From NCBI GenBank assembly GCA_016927905.1, contig JAFGLW010000011.1, forward strand, positions 120,022-184,021: a stretch of DNA of 64,000 nucleotides, in the 5' to 3' direction. Below the pieces are notes generated by a model. That model was not told where the DNA came from and searched no databases. It saw only the letters and a program-made list of their open reading frames with translations. Of the stretch, positions 55,501 through 63,488 are shown in pieces (positions within the stretch are counted from its first letter, which is position 1; each line of letters opens with the position of its first letter). The translations under genes were made by a program, and so were the position numbers. The DNA is from a candidate division CSSED10-310 bacterium (GTDB taxonomy: Bacteria > CSSED10-310 > JAFGJC01).

Positions 55501-56834
55501 CTATGGTTGCATCCGCGCGCATCCGGACGCGTCAGCAGCGCAAGAAGAGAACGATCCGGCAGGCCGGGCGACCCTTCCTTCAATCCGATACATCTCGCAC
55601 CATCATCGTTCCGAACTTCTCCCGTTTCTACTCACCGATTCTCGAATCGTTCATGCAGATCATGGGTCACAATGTCATGACGTTACCGGAATCGGATCGT
55701 GAGTCCGTCCGGTTGGGTCTGCAGTATACGAACAATGATATCTGTTATCCCGCCATCATCGTCGTCGGTGATGTGATCAAAGCGCTCCAAACGGGCCGGT
55801 ATCCTCGCGAGCGTACGGCTGTCGGTATCACTCATTCGGGAGGTCAGTGCCGTTATTCCTGCTATGCATCCATGATTCAGAAGGGCTTGATCTCTGCGGG
55901 CTACGAGGACATCCCCGTCATATCCGCAGGGTTCAACGACAGGACAACGGTCAAACAGCCCGGTTTCAGGCTACAGATGCCCAAGGTCCTCGAAATCGGT
56001 GTTCCGGGGATCTTGTTCGCCGACGCCATCAAGGAGATGTACCTTGCCACCGCTTGCCGGGAACAAGAGGCGGGAACCGCAAAAAGTCTGATGGACGAGT
56101 ACCACGAGCGTGCCAAAAAGATCATTCTCCGAAATGGGACCGGGAAGAACATGCTCACCCTGCTGCACGATGCCGTGAACGACTTCAACCGGGTTTCCAT
56201 CGAAGAAGAGCCGATTCCCGTAGTCGGTCTGCTGGGTGAAATCTATACCAAGTATAATTGCTTTGGCAGCATGCACATCGCGGACCGCCTGGCGAGCGAG
56301 GGAATCGAAGTGGTCATCCCTCCCATTTTCGATTTCTTTGCCCAGAACGTTCTCTCCCCGAAGATCGGAAGGGCCGAGAACGTCCAATCCTGCAATCTAC
56401 AATGCCTTTTGTCCTACCCCGCCGAATGGGTGGTCGAATGGTATGCGCAGCGGTTCTACAAGGTTTTGCAGAACTATCGGTTCCATCGTCCGCCGGTCCG
56501 TATCGCGACAGTAGCCAGGAAGGCCAACACGGTCCTGAACCTCGTGAATCAGTACGGCGAGGGTTGGCTTGTCCCCGGAGAGATCAGCGTCCTCGCCGAA
56601 CAGGGCATCAACCAGGTCCTCGTTCTGCAACCATTCGGGTGCATCGCCAATCATGTCGTTGCCAAGGGCACTCAGAGGGCACTGACGAAGTTGTACCCCG
56701 ACCTGCATATACTCAATCTCGATATTGACGCCTCTTCCTCCGAGGTGAACGTCTATAACCGTTTGCGATTCCTGATCAAAGCCGCCGAAGATGATGTCGA
56801 ACGGCGTCGAGAGTACAGCTTCGCCGAACGGTGA
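52554..56834 (+). CDS. Giant 2-hydroxyacyl-CoA dehydratase activase-like protein
   Basis: 1426 residues. Two ASKHA ATPase domains of the BcrAD/BadFG type lie at about 10-270 (GIDVGSTTVKVVVV) and 340-610 (FLGIDSGSTTTKVVLID, then EACSSGCGSF, a likely cluster Cys site). A Cys-rich piece (HGCENQCEVTR) leads to DUF2229- and HgdB-like domains (about 690-1400), including CFPARIAHGH, GGQCRYSCYASM and a late PFGCIANHVV. Such ATPases inject electrons into dehydratases or benzoyl-CoA reductases at the cost of ATP. The fused 1400-residue form is widespread but its partner is unknown. A GGGAGG box 7 bases before the ATG sets the start. It precedes a sigma-54 regulator with an XylR_N sensor. Confidence 0.9.
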   Translation: MRKDQALKTGIDVGSTTVKVVVVGNDREQLYGSYQRHNVDIVGTLVGMINQVMENLGDIEVDLAITGSAGMGLSERLNIPFIQEVIATAEAVRIFHPDCRTLIDVGGEDSKMIFFDERLRPDIRMNGNCAGGTGAFIDQMAALMDVSLETLGSLATRYGKIVPIASRCAVFAKTDVQNLIARETPKEDIAASIFNAVVIQVLSGLSQGRSPEPGLIFAGGPLKFFPILRQLFLQHMGYTEQDVIPVSRPDLLPALGTAVTADDHVRIVLSLSKFKALIETKAKGRVIQGRLSPLFSSREDFQQWSADRMTSVGRNIPLEKVDGKPTFLGIDSGSTTTKVVLIDEHGDIAYSFYSSNHGDSIGTVVTSLRELEQMAKDKNVHLHIAHSASTGYGEDLIRAAFGLDIGMVETVAHAVAAREFLPDVSFILDIGGQDMKAIFIREGLIHNIEINEACSSGCGSFIETFAESLNYDIEEFARMACRGQQPVDLGIRCTVFMNSSVKQSLREGASVEDISAGLAVSVIKNCLYKVLQIRDASVLGDRIVVQGGTFRNPAIHRALETLLGRRVVCPDIPELMGAYGSALIARDDGRRESSFIGFDKLEQTTNYERRIFHCHGCENQCEVTRILFPQGKTFFTGNRCERFFSNSGEKIEPGEDVSEFMLQLLFDNLPEPEHPIATIGIPRILNMYSRFPFWSTLLTRAGIRVVLSSPSSEKIYEMGARTVMADNICFPARIAHGHIFDLAEKGVDRIFYPIVRYEEADLPGSMDTYNCPIVTGYPDVLNNAIDSMDRWGISLDRPHISFHDPALLKTACWDYLKTLGVTRHIFNRAFAEANSAHQRFREQYQQRTDLVIEHAEKHDHLTVLLLGRPYHLDPYLNHRIPALLSQQGVDVVTAEGIRPQPGWSDDVQVLTQWVNPNHIFNAVRWAVFHDNVEVVQINSFGCGPDAVIADEIKQILAAYGKSYTLIRVDESSSPGSIKLRIRSMVASARIRTRQQRKKRTIRQAGRPFLQSDTSRTIIVPNFSRFYSPILESFMQIMGHNVMTLPESDRESVRLGLQYTNNDICYPAIIVVGDVIKALQTGRYPRERTAVGITHSGGQCRYSCYASMIQKGLISAGYEDIPVISAGFNDRTTVKQPGFRLQMPKVLEIGVPGILFADAIKEMYLATACREQEAGTAKSLMDEYHERAKKIILRNGTGKNMLTLLHDAVNDFNRVSIEEEPIPVVGLLGEIYTKYNCFGSMHIADRLASEGIEVVIPPIFDFFAQNVLSPKIGRAENVQSCNLQCLLSYPAEWVVEWYAQRFYKVLQNYRFHRPPVRIATVARKANTVLNLVNQYGEGWLVPGEISVLAEQGINQVLVLQPFGCIANHVVAKGTQRALTKLYPDLHILNLDIDASSSEVNVYNRLRFLIKAAEDDVERRREYSFAER

Positions 56835-56851
56835 TGACGCATTGAACACAC

Positions 56852-56883
56852 GCCTGCGGGTTGATCGAAATGAGCCCGCAGGC
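56852..56883. terminator. Possible terminator hairpin after the activase gene
   Basis: A perfect 9 bp stem GCCTGCGGG (56852-56860) / CCCGCAGGC (56875-56883) with a 14-base loop, 17 bp past the stop. No T run follows, so it may be a stabilising hairpin or a weak terminator. Confidence 0.5.
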
Positions 56884-57099
56884 ATCAATCCGCAGAATCG
56901 ATTGATCTGAAATTGACAGTATTCACAGGTTTTTTTCTCCCCTCTGTTCAAGATAAAGGCGGCATGTTAACGCTCACCAATTGAATAGTGTAAACGATCG
57001 CTGCTCCCAGTGCCGTACAGCTATTTTTCCTCGAACGAAACGCAGCTGAATTGCAGTGCGCGTTGCACTCCTTATCGGTTTGACTGACGGGATTATAGT

Positions 57100-57127
57100 T
57101 TGACAAATTGGGGAAATATTTCATAAT
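57100..57127 (+). promoter_or_regulatory. Sigma-70-type promoter of the sigma-54 activator gene
   Basis: Consensus TTGACA (57100-57105), a 16 bp spacer, then CATAAT (57122-57127). An inverted repeat GAAATAT (57113-57119) / ATATTTC (57137-57143) brackets the -10 box and could be an operator, perhaps for autoregulation. Confidence 0.7.
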
Positions 57128-57157
57128 GAAATAGTTATATTTCAACTTGGAGGAGTA

Positions 57158-58789
57158 ATGATGAAAGCTGAAGATCTTGAATTAAATGAACTGGTAAAGT
57201 TCTCTGAAGGGAACATTGATCTCTATGGCAGGCGTCTCGTGCTTCACTCGATCAATGCTTTCGGTCAATTCCGGCATGATTTAATTGATATGCTTGGATT
57301 CGAACAGGCAAGGCGGGTGTTCACGCGATTCGGATTTTTTTGGGGCCAGGCAGATGCGGGTGCGATGAGACGGGTTTTGGAGTGGGATGAACCAGAGGAA
57401 TTGATAAAAGCGGGTCCGAAGGTCCAGGCCATGATGGGAATCGTATTGCCGGAGATAAAAATGGTGGATATGGATCTTAAAAATCGAAGGTTTTCTATGG
57501 AAGTTGTCTGGAAAAATTCCGCAGAAGCTGAAATACATCTGACGGAAATCGGATGGTCACAATGTCCCGTTTGCTGGAAGCTCGTGGGTTATGCAAGTGG
57601 ATATGCGAGTTACTGTTTGGGCGAAAACATATATTTCATTGAGGATCGATGCCGGGCAAAGGGGGACGATGTGTGTTCTGCCAGGGGAAAAGACAAGCAA
57701 TCATGGGGTGAGGAAATCAAAGAGCATTTACCCTACTTCGAATCGGACGATATCAAAGGGAAAGTTTCTCGGCTGACAAAAGAACTGCAAAAAAAGACGA
57801 GAGAGTTGACGAAACATCAGGAAAAACTGGCAAAAATCAATCAAATAAAATCAGAGTTTTTTATCGGCGGAAGCAGTAAGAAGATAGAGGATGTCTATAT
57901 TTTGGCGGACCGTGTCGCTCGATTTGATTCTTCAGTTTTGATCACGGGGGAAACCGGAGTTGGAAAGGAAATTTTAGCGAAATACATCCATGAGAATTCA
58001 AAAAATGCCGAAGGAGCATTTGTTGCGGTGAATTGTGGTGCACTCACCGAATCCATCTTGGAGAGTGAGTTATTCGGACACAAGAAAGGTTCATTCACGG
58101 GTGCCGTGAATGATCGAATTGGTCTTTTCGAGCAGGCGGCTAGAGGCACGATATTTCTCGATGAGATTGGGGACATCAGTTCGGTTATGCAGATGAAACT
58201 ATTGAGGGTTCTTCAAGAAAAGGAAATCATGCGAGTCGGTGAAAGCAAACCGAGAAAAGTCAATGTTCGAATCATTGCTGCGACCAACAAGGATCTCGAT
58301 CAGGATGCCAAGAATGGCAGATTCCGCGAGGATTTACTCTATCGTTTAAAGGTTATAGAAATCAAAATACCGCCATTGAGAGAAAGAAAAGAAGACATTT
58401 TGCTTTTAGCAAGATTCCTTGTTGACAAACTTTCAAAAAGAATGAATATGCCGTCATTGCATCTGGATTCAACATGTATAGACTATCTCCATTCTTATCC
58501 CTGGCCGGGGAATATCCGTGAGCTGGAAAATGCCATCGAAAGAATGATCGTACTAAGTAAAGGGGGCATCCTTCTGCCGGAAAACCTACCTCCAAATATC
58601 CGACAAGAAAAACCCATTCATCTGATCAAAGGCGCTAAATCTCTGCGAACCTTGGATCAAATTGAAAGAGAATACATTGAGCATGTTTTGAGATCTACAG
58701 ATGGGAATAAAACCCATGCAGCCAAAATTCTCGGAATCGGTCAGGCGACATTATGGCGCAAACTCAAACAAACCGGTTCGGCCGAGTGA
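57158..58789 (+). CDS. Sigma-54-dependent activator with XylR_N and V4R sensor domains
   Basis: 543 residues. The N-terminal part has an XylR_N-type domain (about 5-110) and a V4R domain (about 125-190, with CPVCWKLVGYASGYAS and CRAKGDDVC), as in XylR/DmpR/PoxR aromatic sensors. A coiled linker (about 200-232) precedes the AAA+ domain (about 235-460): Walker A GETGVGKE, sigma-54 contact loop GSFTGA (variant of GAFTGA), Walker B TIFLDEIGD. A Fis-type HTH ends it (KTHAAKILGIGQATLWRKL). It should turn on a sigma-54 promoter when it binds a small ligand, probably aromatic. GGAGGAG precedes paired ATGs at 57158 and 57161. Codons look more A/T-rich than in upstream genes. Confidence 0.93.
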   Translation: MMKAEDLELNELVKFSEGNIDLYGRRLVLHSINAFGQFRHDLIDMLGFEQARRVFTRFGFFWGQADAGAMRRVLEWDEPEELIKAGPKVQAMMGIVLPEIKMVDMDLKNRRFSMEVVWKNSAEAEIHLTEIGWSQCPVCWKLVGYASGYASYCLGENIYFIEDRCRAKGDDVCSARGKDKQSWGEEIKEHLPYFESDDIKGKVSRLTKELQKKTRELTKHQEKLAKINQIKSEFFIGGSSKKIEDVYILADRVARFDSSVLITGETGVGKEILAKYIHENSKNAEGAFVAVNCGALTESILESELFGHKKGSFTGAVNDRIGLFEQAARGTIFLDEIGDISSVMQMKLLRVLQEKEIMRVGESKPRKVNVRIIAATNKDLDQDAKNGRFREDLLYRLKVIEIKIPPLRERKEDILLLARFLVDKLSKRMNMPSLHLDSTCIDYLHSYPWPGNIRELENAIERMIVLSKGGILLPENLPPNIRQEKPIHLIKGAKSLRTLDQIEREYIEHVLRSTDGNKTHAAKILGIGQATLWRKLKQTGSAE

Positions 58790-58926
58790 CCCTGACAAGT
58801 TACGTAAATAGTAATCCTTATCAACAAAATTGGCATGAAACGTGAAGCATCTCCCAATGGGAAGTGAGATGTGATGCGCGTGATTCATCCTCCAATCAGA
58901 ATTCAGATAGATAAAGGAACAAGCTG

Positions 58927-59874
58927 ATGTATGTTTTCGGACCGATTCCATCGCGCAGATTGGGGCGGTCGCTCGGCGTCAGCCCGATTCCACCCAAAAC
59001 ATGTTCCTATTCATGTGTGTATTGTCAGCTTGGGCGCATGAAGAACCTACAGGTTGACAGGGAATCCTTTTTCCCAAAACAGGATATTTTGGCTGAAATA
59101 CTCGATGCTGTTCGCACCTCAAATCCGGATTGTATCACGTTCACCGGTGATGGCGAACCGACACTCTGCCGGGATATTGGGTGGCTGATCGTTCAGATCA
59201 AATTGAATTCCCAAATCCCTGTTGCTGTGATCACAAACGGTTCTCTGATTCACCGTAAAGATGTCAGGCAGGATCTAAAAAAATCAGACATCATCATCCC
59301 GTCGCTGGATGCCGGCAACGAAAAAGTATTTTGGAAAACCAACAGACCGCATCCCGGTATCGATTATCATCGCCTCGTGATGGGACTGAAGGCATTGAGG
59401 TTCGAGTTTTGCGGTGAATTATTTCTTGATGTCATGCTTGTGAAGGGTGTGAATGATACGAAAGAAGCACTGGGTGAATTAAAAAGTGCAATTGAAGCGA
59501 TAAAACCGGACAAGGTGTTTTTTCAGACACCGACGCGTCCCCCTGCTGAATCCTGGGTTGAAGTTCCCGGGAGATCTACGCTGTCATATGTAAAAAACCT
59601 GTTTCCGTATTCGGTTCTTTATGACGATGTTGAATCTGAACAAGTTGAAATGAATGAATGTTTGACCGCAAAACAGGCGATCGTGAACATCTGCAGTCGT
59701 CACCCTCTGCTGTTTGAACAGGCAGTGGAGATAGAACGGAGATTATCTTCAAGTGGCACGATCAGGCAGCTGATAGATGAAGGAGTGCTGAAAAAGATGA
59801 AATATCATCATCACAGTTTTCTTCTTTTGGATTTTGGTCATCAAACCATGTCAGAGGAAGAAAGAGTGATTTAG
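58927..59874 (+). CDS. Radical SAM protein, COG0731 family, paralogue 2
   Basis: 315 residues. Same start signature as paralogue 1: FGPIPSRRLGRSLG, then CSYSCVYC for the [4Fe-4S] cluster and SAM. FTGDGEPTL and VITNGSL are the SAM-site strands. A C-terminal region (about 235-315) is helix-turn-helix-like, with RQLIDEGVLKKMKY. Bacterial role is unknown, as for the other two. It starts 138 bp after the sigma-54 activator on the same strand and converges with paralogue 3, leaving 47 bp between stops. Confidence 0.88.
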   Translation: MYVFGPIPSRRLGRSLGVSPIPPKTCSYSCVYCQLGRMKNLQVDRESFFPKQDILAEILDAVRTSNPDCITFTGDGEPTLCRDIGWLIVQIKLNSQIPVAVITNGSLIHRKDVRQDLKKSDIIIPSLDAGNEKVFWKTNRPHPGIDYHRLVMGLKALRFEFCGELFLDVMLVKGVNDTKEALGELKSAIEAIKPDKVFFQTPTRPPAESWVEVPGRSTLSYVKNLFPYSVLYDDVESEQVEMNECLTAKQAIVNICSRHPLLFEQAVEIERRLSSSGTIRQLIDEGVLKKMKYHHHSFLLLDFGHQTMSEEERVI

Positions 59875-59921
59875 GACGATCGTTGCAGCCCCGCAATGCA
59901 CATTCCGAGGTTGACCGTTAA

Positions 59922-60878
59922 TCAGGGGGTTTCGTGTGAATGCTCGGGGAGTTTCCTCATATAGTACTTTTTCCCTTCATATTCCATCTCAACAAGCCGA
60001 TTCTGATCGATCAACCTTCGGATATCGGCCCAATCTGCTCCGGCCCGAATGAGGAAATCCTGTACAGCATCCCTGCGCATGGGGTGAACCGAAGTAATAC
60101 TCAGAAGATCCTCAGCAACATCGCCTGTAAATGCAAAGGCGTTGCCCTCATAACCGATCAAATATTCCACTTGATCGATCTTTTCATTTAGAATTTGAAA
60201 TGCCCGATTTATCGCCATCTCCCCGGTTGATTTTACCCATTTTTCGGCCGGAGGTCTGATCGGGACCGCCAAATAGGCACAATCGGGTTTCAACCGGTCC
60301 AGAAAATCAGCTATTCCCCGGATCATGTTTGTACTGTCATTCAGCCCATCCACAAGCATCGTCTCTGTAACCAATACCCCATTGTAGTCCTTTTTAAACT
60401 CGAGAACTCCCGCGAGAATTGCATCCATTTGCAGGTATCGATGGTTCCGGTTGACCCTGTGCCATATATCTTCCTGTATGGCATCGATCTTGACAGAAAC
60501 CCAATCGGATCCCATCAGTTCCTCTCTCACATCTTCACGCCAGATGAGCGATGCATTGGTTATCACGCCGATCTTGATTCCCAATGATTTCAGCAATTTG
60601 ATTTCAGGACCGAGATGAATGTCGAGCGTCGGTTCGCCATCAGGGACAAATGTCAGATAGTCAACGGGGGAATCGATTTTTCTGAGTATGTTAACTTTAT
60701 CGTTAACATTTTCAAAAATTGTATTTGGGCTATAGAATTCGCTCCGCTCTATCTGCATCGTTGTAGTGCGTCCGACCTGGCAATACACACAGGAATAAGT
60801 GCACACTTTGGGCGGAATGTTGTTAATTCCCAAGCTCCGCCCCAGACGTCTGGATGGCACCGGTCCAAAAGCAATCAT
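59922..60878 (-). CDS. Radical SAM protein, COG0731 family, paralogue 3
   Basis: 318 residues. FGPVPSRRLGRSLG, CTYSCVYC, FVPDGEPTL and VITNASL mirror the other two copies; the end again holds a winged-helix-like part (RAGADWADIRRLIDQNRLV). SFGSG in the first copy is replaced by VPDGEP. Substrate unknown. It lies downstream of the ferredoxin gene on the same strand (150 bp gap), so ferredoxin may feed electrons to it. An AAAGGAG box stands before the ATG at 60878. Confidence 0.88.
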   Translation of the reverse strand: MIAFGPVPSRRLGRSLGINNIPPKVCTYSCVYCQVGRTTTMQIERSEFYSPNTIFENVNDKVNILRKIDSPVDYLTFVPDGEPTLDIHLGPEIKLLKSLGIKIGVITNASLIWREDVREELMGSDWVSVKIDAIQEDIWHRVNRNHRYLQMDAILAGVLEFKKDYNGVLVTETMLVDGLNDSTNMIRGIADFLDRLKPDCAYLAVPIRPPAEKWVKSTGEMAINRAFQILNEKIDQVEYLIGYEGNAFAFTGDVAEDLLSITSVHPMRRDAVQDFLIRAGADWADIRRLIDQNRLVEMEYEGKKYYMRKLPEHSHETP

Positions 60879-61028
60879 TTCGAAATTCTCCTTTCAGATT
60901 CAGGACTATTTCCCATGAACAGGTCCCCTGCAAACAAGGCGATATTTGCCCGGATCTATGCGGATCTCCCGGACGTGGGAATTCATACCGATTGAACCTT
61001 CATGGCTTTCCACCGATCAGACCGGATA

Positions 61029-61205
61029 TCAGGCGTTTGTGATTCTGATGGCTTTCTCGGGACACTCATCTGCACATATACCGCATTCAATGCATATTTC
61101 TTCATCGATTTTGGCCACTTGCTGAATAGTGATTGCCCCCACAGGGCACGAATCCGCACATATTCCACATCCCGTGCATTTAGTCACGTCAATTGTTATG
61201 CTCAT
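61029..61205 (-). CDS. 2x[4Fe-4S] ferredoxin, 58 residues
   Basis: A very short gene, easily missed by length cut-offs. Two full cluster motifs are visible: CTGCGICADSCP and CIECGICADECP (each CxxCxxCxxxCP). It is a clostridial-type small electron carrier. An AAAGGAG box lies 9 bases before the ATG. The gene sits 21 bp after the YggS-type gene and 150 bp before a radical SAM gene on the same strand. It could donate electrons to radical SAM enzymes or to the activase nearby. No other domains are present. Confidence 0.95.
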   Translation of the reverse strand: MSITIDVTKCTGCGICADSCPVGAITIQQVAKIDEEICIECGICADECPEKAIRITNA

Positions 61206-61226
61206 TTTGCGACTCCTTTCGATAAA

Positions 61227-61922
61227 TTAATTCTCATATCGATCCCCAAATAGCTTCGTACCAATTCGTACGATATTAGCGCCCTCCTCGATAGCCTGGG
61301 CATAGGTGTTGCTCGTTCCCATTGAAAGATACTTCATCTCATAATGGTTCGTTTGATGTTCACGCAATTCGTCAAACAGCATTTTTGTCAGCCGGAAATA
61401 GGGCCTGGCCTTCTCCGGATCACCAAAACGGGGTCCCATGGTCATGAGCCCTTGAACTTTAATCGAAGGCAATTCGGCGATCTCACGAGTCAGGGATATT
61501 GCGTTTTGGGGTGGAAAACCGGTTTTATTTGATTCTTCACCGCTGTTGATTTCGATTAGAACGGGCATGATTTTTCCGATCGCAGCGCAACGGTTGTTAA
61601 CCGCTTCAGCAATCTTCAATGAATCAATCGTTTCAATCATATCAAACATTTCGACGGCTTTTTTAGCCTTGTTGCGCTGCAAGTGTCCGATCAGATGCCA
61701 CTCCACCTGATTTACAATCTGGGCATCCACTTCCTTCAGATCTTTCTGAATCTTCTCGGCTTCTTGAATGTAATTATATCCGAGGATGGCAATTCCGCAT
61801 GTCAGTGCTTTTCGCACTTCCGCTACCGTGCGGGTTTTTGCGGCGGCCACGAGTAGTATACCAGGTGGAATCGATTCCATTATCGTTTTGATATTCACTT
61901 CTATTTGATCGATTTGCCCCAT
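61227..61922 (-). CDS. YggS/PROSC-type pyridoxal-phosphate homeostasis protein
   Basis: 231 residues from the ATG at 61922 (GGGGG box upstream; a start at 61958 is possible). It is a single-domain alanine-racemase-like barrel. LLVAAAKTR carries the PLP-binding Lys, then HLIGHLQRNK, VLIEINSGEESNKTGF, GLMTMGP and LSMGTSNTY...AIEEGANIVRIGTKLFG complete the family pattern. These proteins buffer PLP and affect amino-acid pools; they are not racemases. It is followed on the same strand by the small ferredoxin gene, an odd pair that suggests one short operon. Confidence 0.92.
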   Translation of the reverse strand: MGQIDQIEVNIKTIMESIPPGILLVAAAKTRTVAEVRKALTCGIAILGYNYIQEAEKIQKDLKEVDAQIVNQVEWHLIGHLQRNKAKKAVEMFDMIETIDSLKIAEAVNNRCAAIGKIMPVLIEINSGEESNKTGFPPQNAISLTREIAELPSIKVQGLMTMGPRFGDPEKARPYFRLTKMLFDELREHQTNHYEMKYLSMGTSNTYAQAIEEGANIVRIGTKLFGDRYEN

Positions 61923-61958
61923 ATAGCAACCCCCTGAAATGAAGGAGACCTCTTTCAT

Positions 61959-62390
61959 TTACCTGAAAGTATCCCCTCCCGGCGTCAAAATGAAATGACT
62001 TTCAAAGATTTCATTCCTCCCACGGGAAAACCGCCCTTTCAAACGGTCGAGGGGTTTGTGCGTCATAACGGTCGCCTCCTGTCTCTGATCGTCTTTGACG
62101 ATTTCCCTCTTTCCCGGAATGTCCCGGTCACGCTCTCGGACAGTGGAGAGAGCATAATCCATGCCAGTTTTAACTGAATTCAAGATGTCCGATATTTCAC
62201 GGAGGATATCAGGATAATCCTGATCGGAAGCCTACTGATAATTTTTCGGATCGCTTTTGTCTAAAAGGCGATAAGCAACCATAAACCCTGGACCAAAACA
62301 AAAGGGAATCCATTGATCATGTCCCGGGATCCGCAGCATGGAATAAGTCCCCGAAGGAAAAGGATCCGGTCAACCTGACGGGTCAGATTT
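61959..62390. other. 432 bp region, no clear gene
   Basis: Between the YggS gene and the threonine dehydrogenase stop. A minus-strand frame (61959-62183, 74 codons from TTG, or 67 from ATG 62162) gives a basic, hydrophilic sequence ending at the YggS leader, without a ribosome binding site. A plus-strand frame of 60 codons overlaps it. I cannot support either. Confidence 0.4.
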
Positions 62391-63335
62391 TCAGCGGATC
62401 CGATGATATTTTTGTGCGAGTTTTTCCAACATGTCGTCCACGATGGAAGGCAAATCATAATCATGCTTCCAGTTCCAGTCTGTTCTGGCTCTTGAGTCAT
62501 CAATCACCTGGGGCCAAGAATCCGCTATACGTTGCCGGAAGTCGGGGTCATAATAGCAGTTGAAATCGGGAATTTTCTTTTGGATCTCAAACGCGATCTC
62601 CTCCACGGAAGGACTGATTGCCGCAAGATTATAGCTGGTGTGGATAGGTACTTTTGATTCGTCGACTTTCATGATTTCGATGGCCGCTCTGATCGCATCC
62701 GGCATATACATCATCGGCAGACGGGTTTTGGGTCCGACAAAGCATGTGTACTCATTTTTACTGACAGCGCCATAGAATATATCCACTGCATAATCGGTCG
62801 TTCCGCCTCCGGGCTTCGTTTTGTTGCTGATGATACCCGGATAACGGACACTGCGAACATCGATACCGAATTTTATGAAGTAGTAATGACACAAAAATTC
62901 ACCTGATAATTTTGTTATTCCGTACATGGTATATGGGTCTAAAATGGTATCTTGAGGAGTATTATTTTTGGGTGTGTTTGGGCCGAATACGGCAATGGAG
63001 CTTGGCCAGAATATCTTGATGTTGAACTCCCTGGCCAGGTCGAGGACGTTCTTGAGACCGTTCATATTTATGTTCCAGGCCTGATCGGAATTCTCTTCTC
63101 CTTTTACAGATAAAATAGATGCCAAATGGAAAATCGTGTCAATGCCGTATTTTTCTATCGTTTTTTGGAGCTGTTCCTTGTTTGTCACATCCACATTTTC
63201 AAATGCGGCACTAAACTTGGCTGGAGGGTTCACATCACTGGCGACAATATTCTCAAGCCCCGACATTGTTTCCAGTTTATCAACCAATTCACTCCCAATC
63301 TGACCGTTGGCACCGGTAACTAAAATATTTTTCAT
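62391..63335 (-). CDS. L-threonine 3-dehydrogenase, SDR/epimerase type
   Basis: 314 residues. An NAD site (ILVTGANGQIGSEL) is followed by a series of diagnostic pieces: FHLASILSVKGE, AWNINMNGLKNVL, FWPSSIAVFGPNTP, YGITKLSGEF (catalytic Tyr and Lys), RYPGIIS, GGGTTDYAVDIFY and LPMMYMPDAIRAA. This set is typical of the short-chain threonine dehydrogenase of psychrophiles and trypanosomes. It oxidises L-threonine to 2-amino-3-ketobutyrate, which usually goes on to glycine and acetyl-CoA by a ligase (kbl). No kbl is in the window. GGGGAAG precedes the ATG. Confidence 0.93.
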   Translation of the reverse strand: MKNILVTGANGQIGSELVDKLETMSGLENIVASDVNPPAKFSAAFENVDVTNKEQLQKTIEKYGIDTIFHLASILSVKGEENSDQAWNINMNGLKNVLDLAREFNIKIFWPSSIAVFGPNTPKNNTPQDTILDPYTMYGITKLSGEFLCHYYFIKFGIDVRSVRYPGIISNKTKPGGGTTDYAVDIFYGAVSKNEYTCFVGPKTRLPMMYMPDAIRAAIEIMKVDESKVPIHTSYNLAAISPSVEEIAFEIQKKIPDFNCYYDPDFRQRIADSWPQVIDDSRARTDWNWKHDYDLPSIVDDMLEKLAQKYHRIR

Positions 63336-63488
63336 TGTTTTGCTTCCCCGTCTGGATTTTTCATTAGAACTCCGTTTTTCATCAAAAAACTATCGCGTTG
63401 AAAAAACAATACGTTGAACCGACCAAGGACCCATTGTACCGCTTCATTGTGCTTCCTCACTTTCGCTCAAATTCAGTACAAACCTGGA

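Noticed and set aside
61995..62177. 60-codon plus-strand and 74-codon minus-strand frames
   Set aside because: They overlap each other, lack ribosome binding sites and known motifs; listed only as part of the intergenic region.
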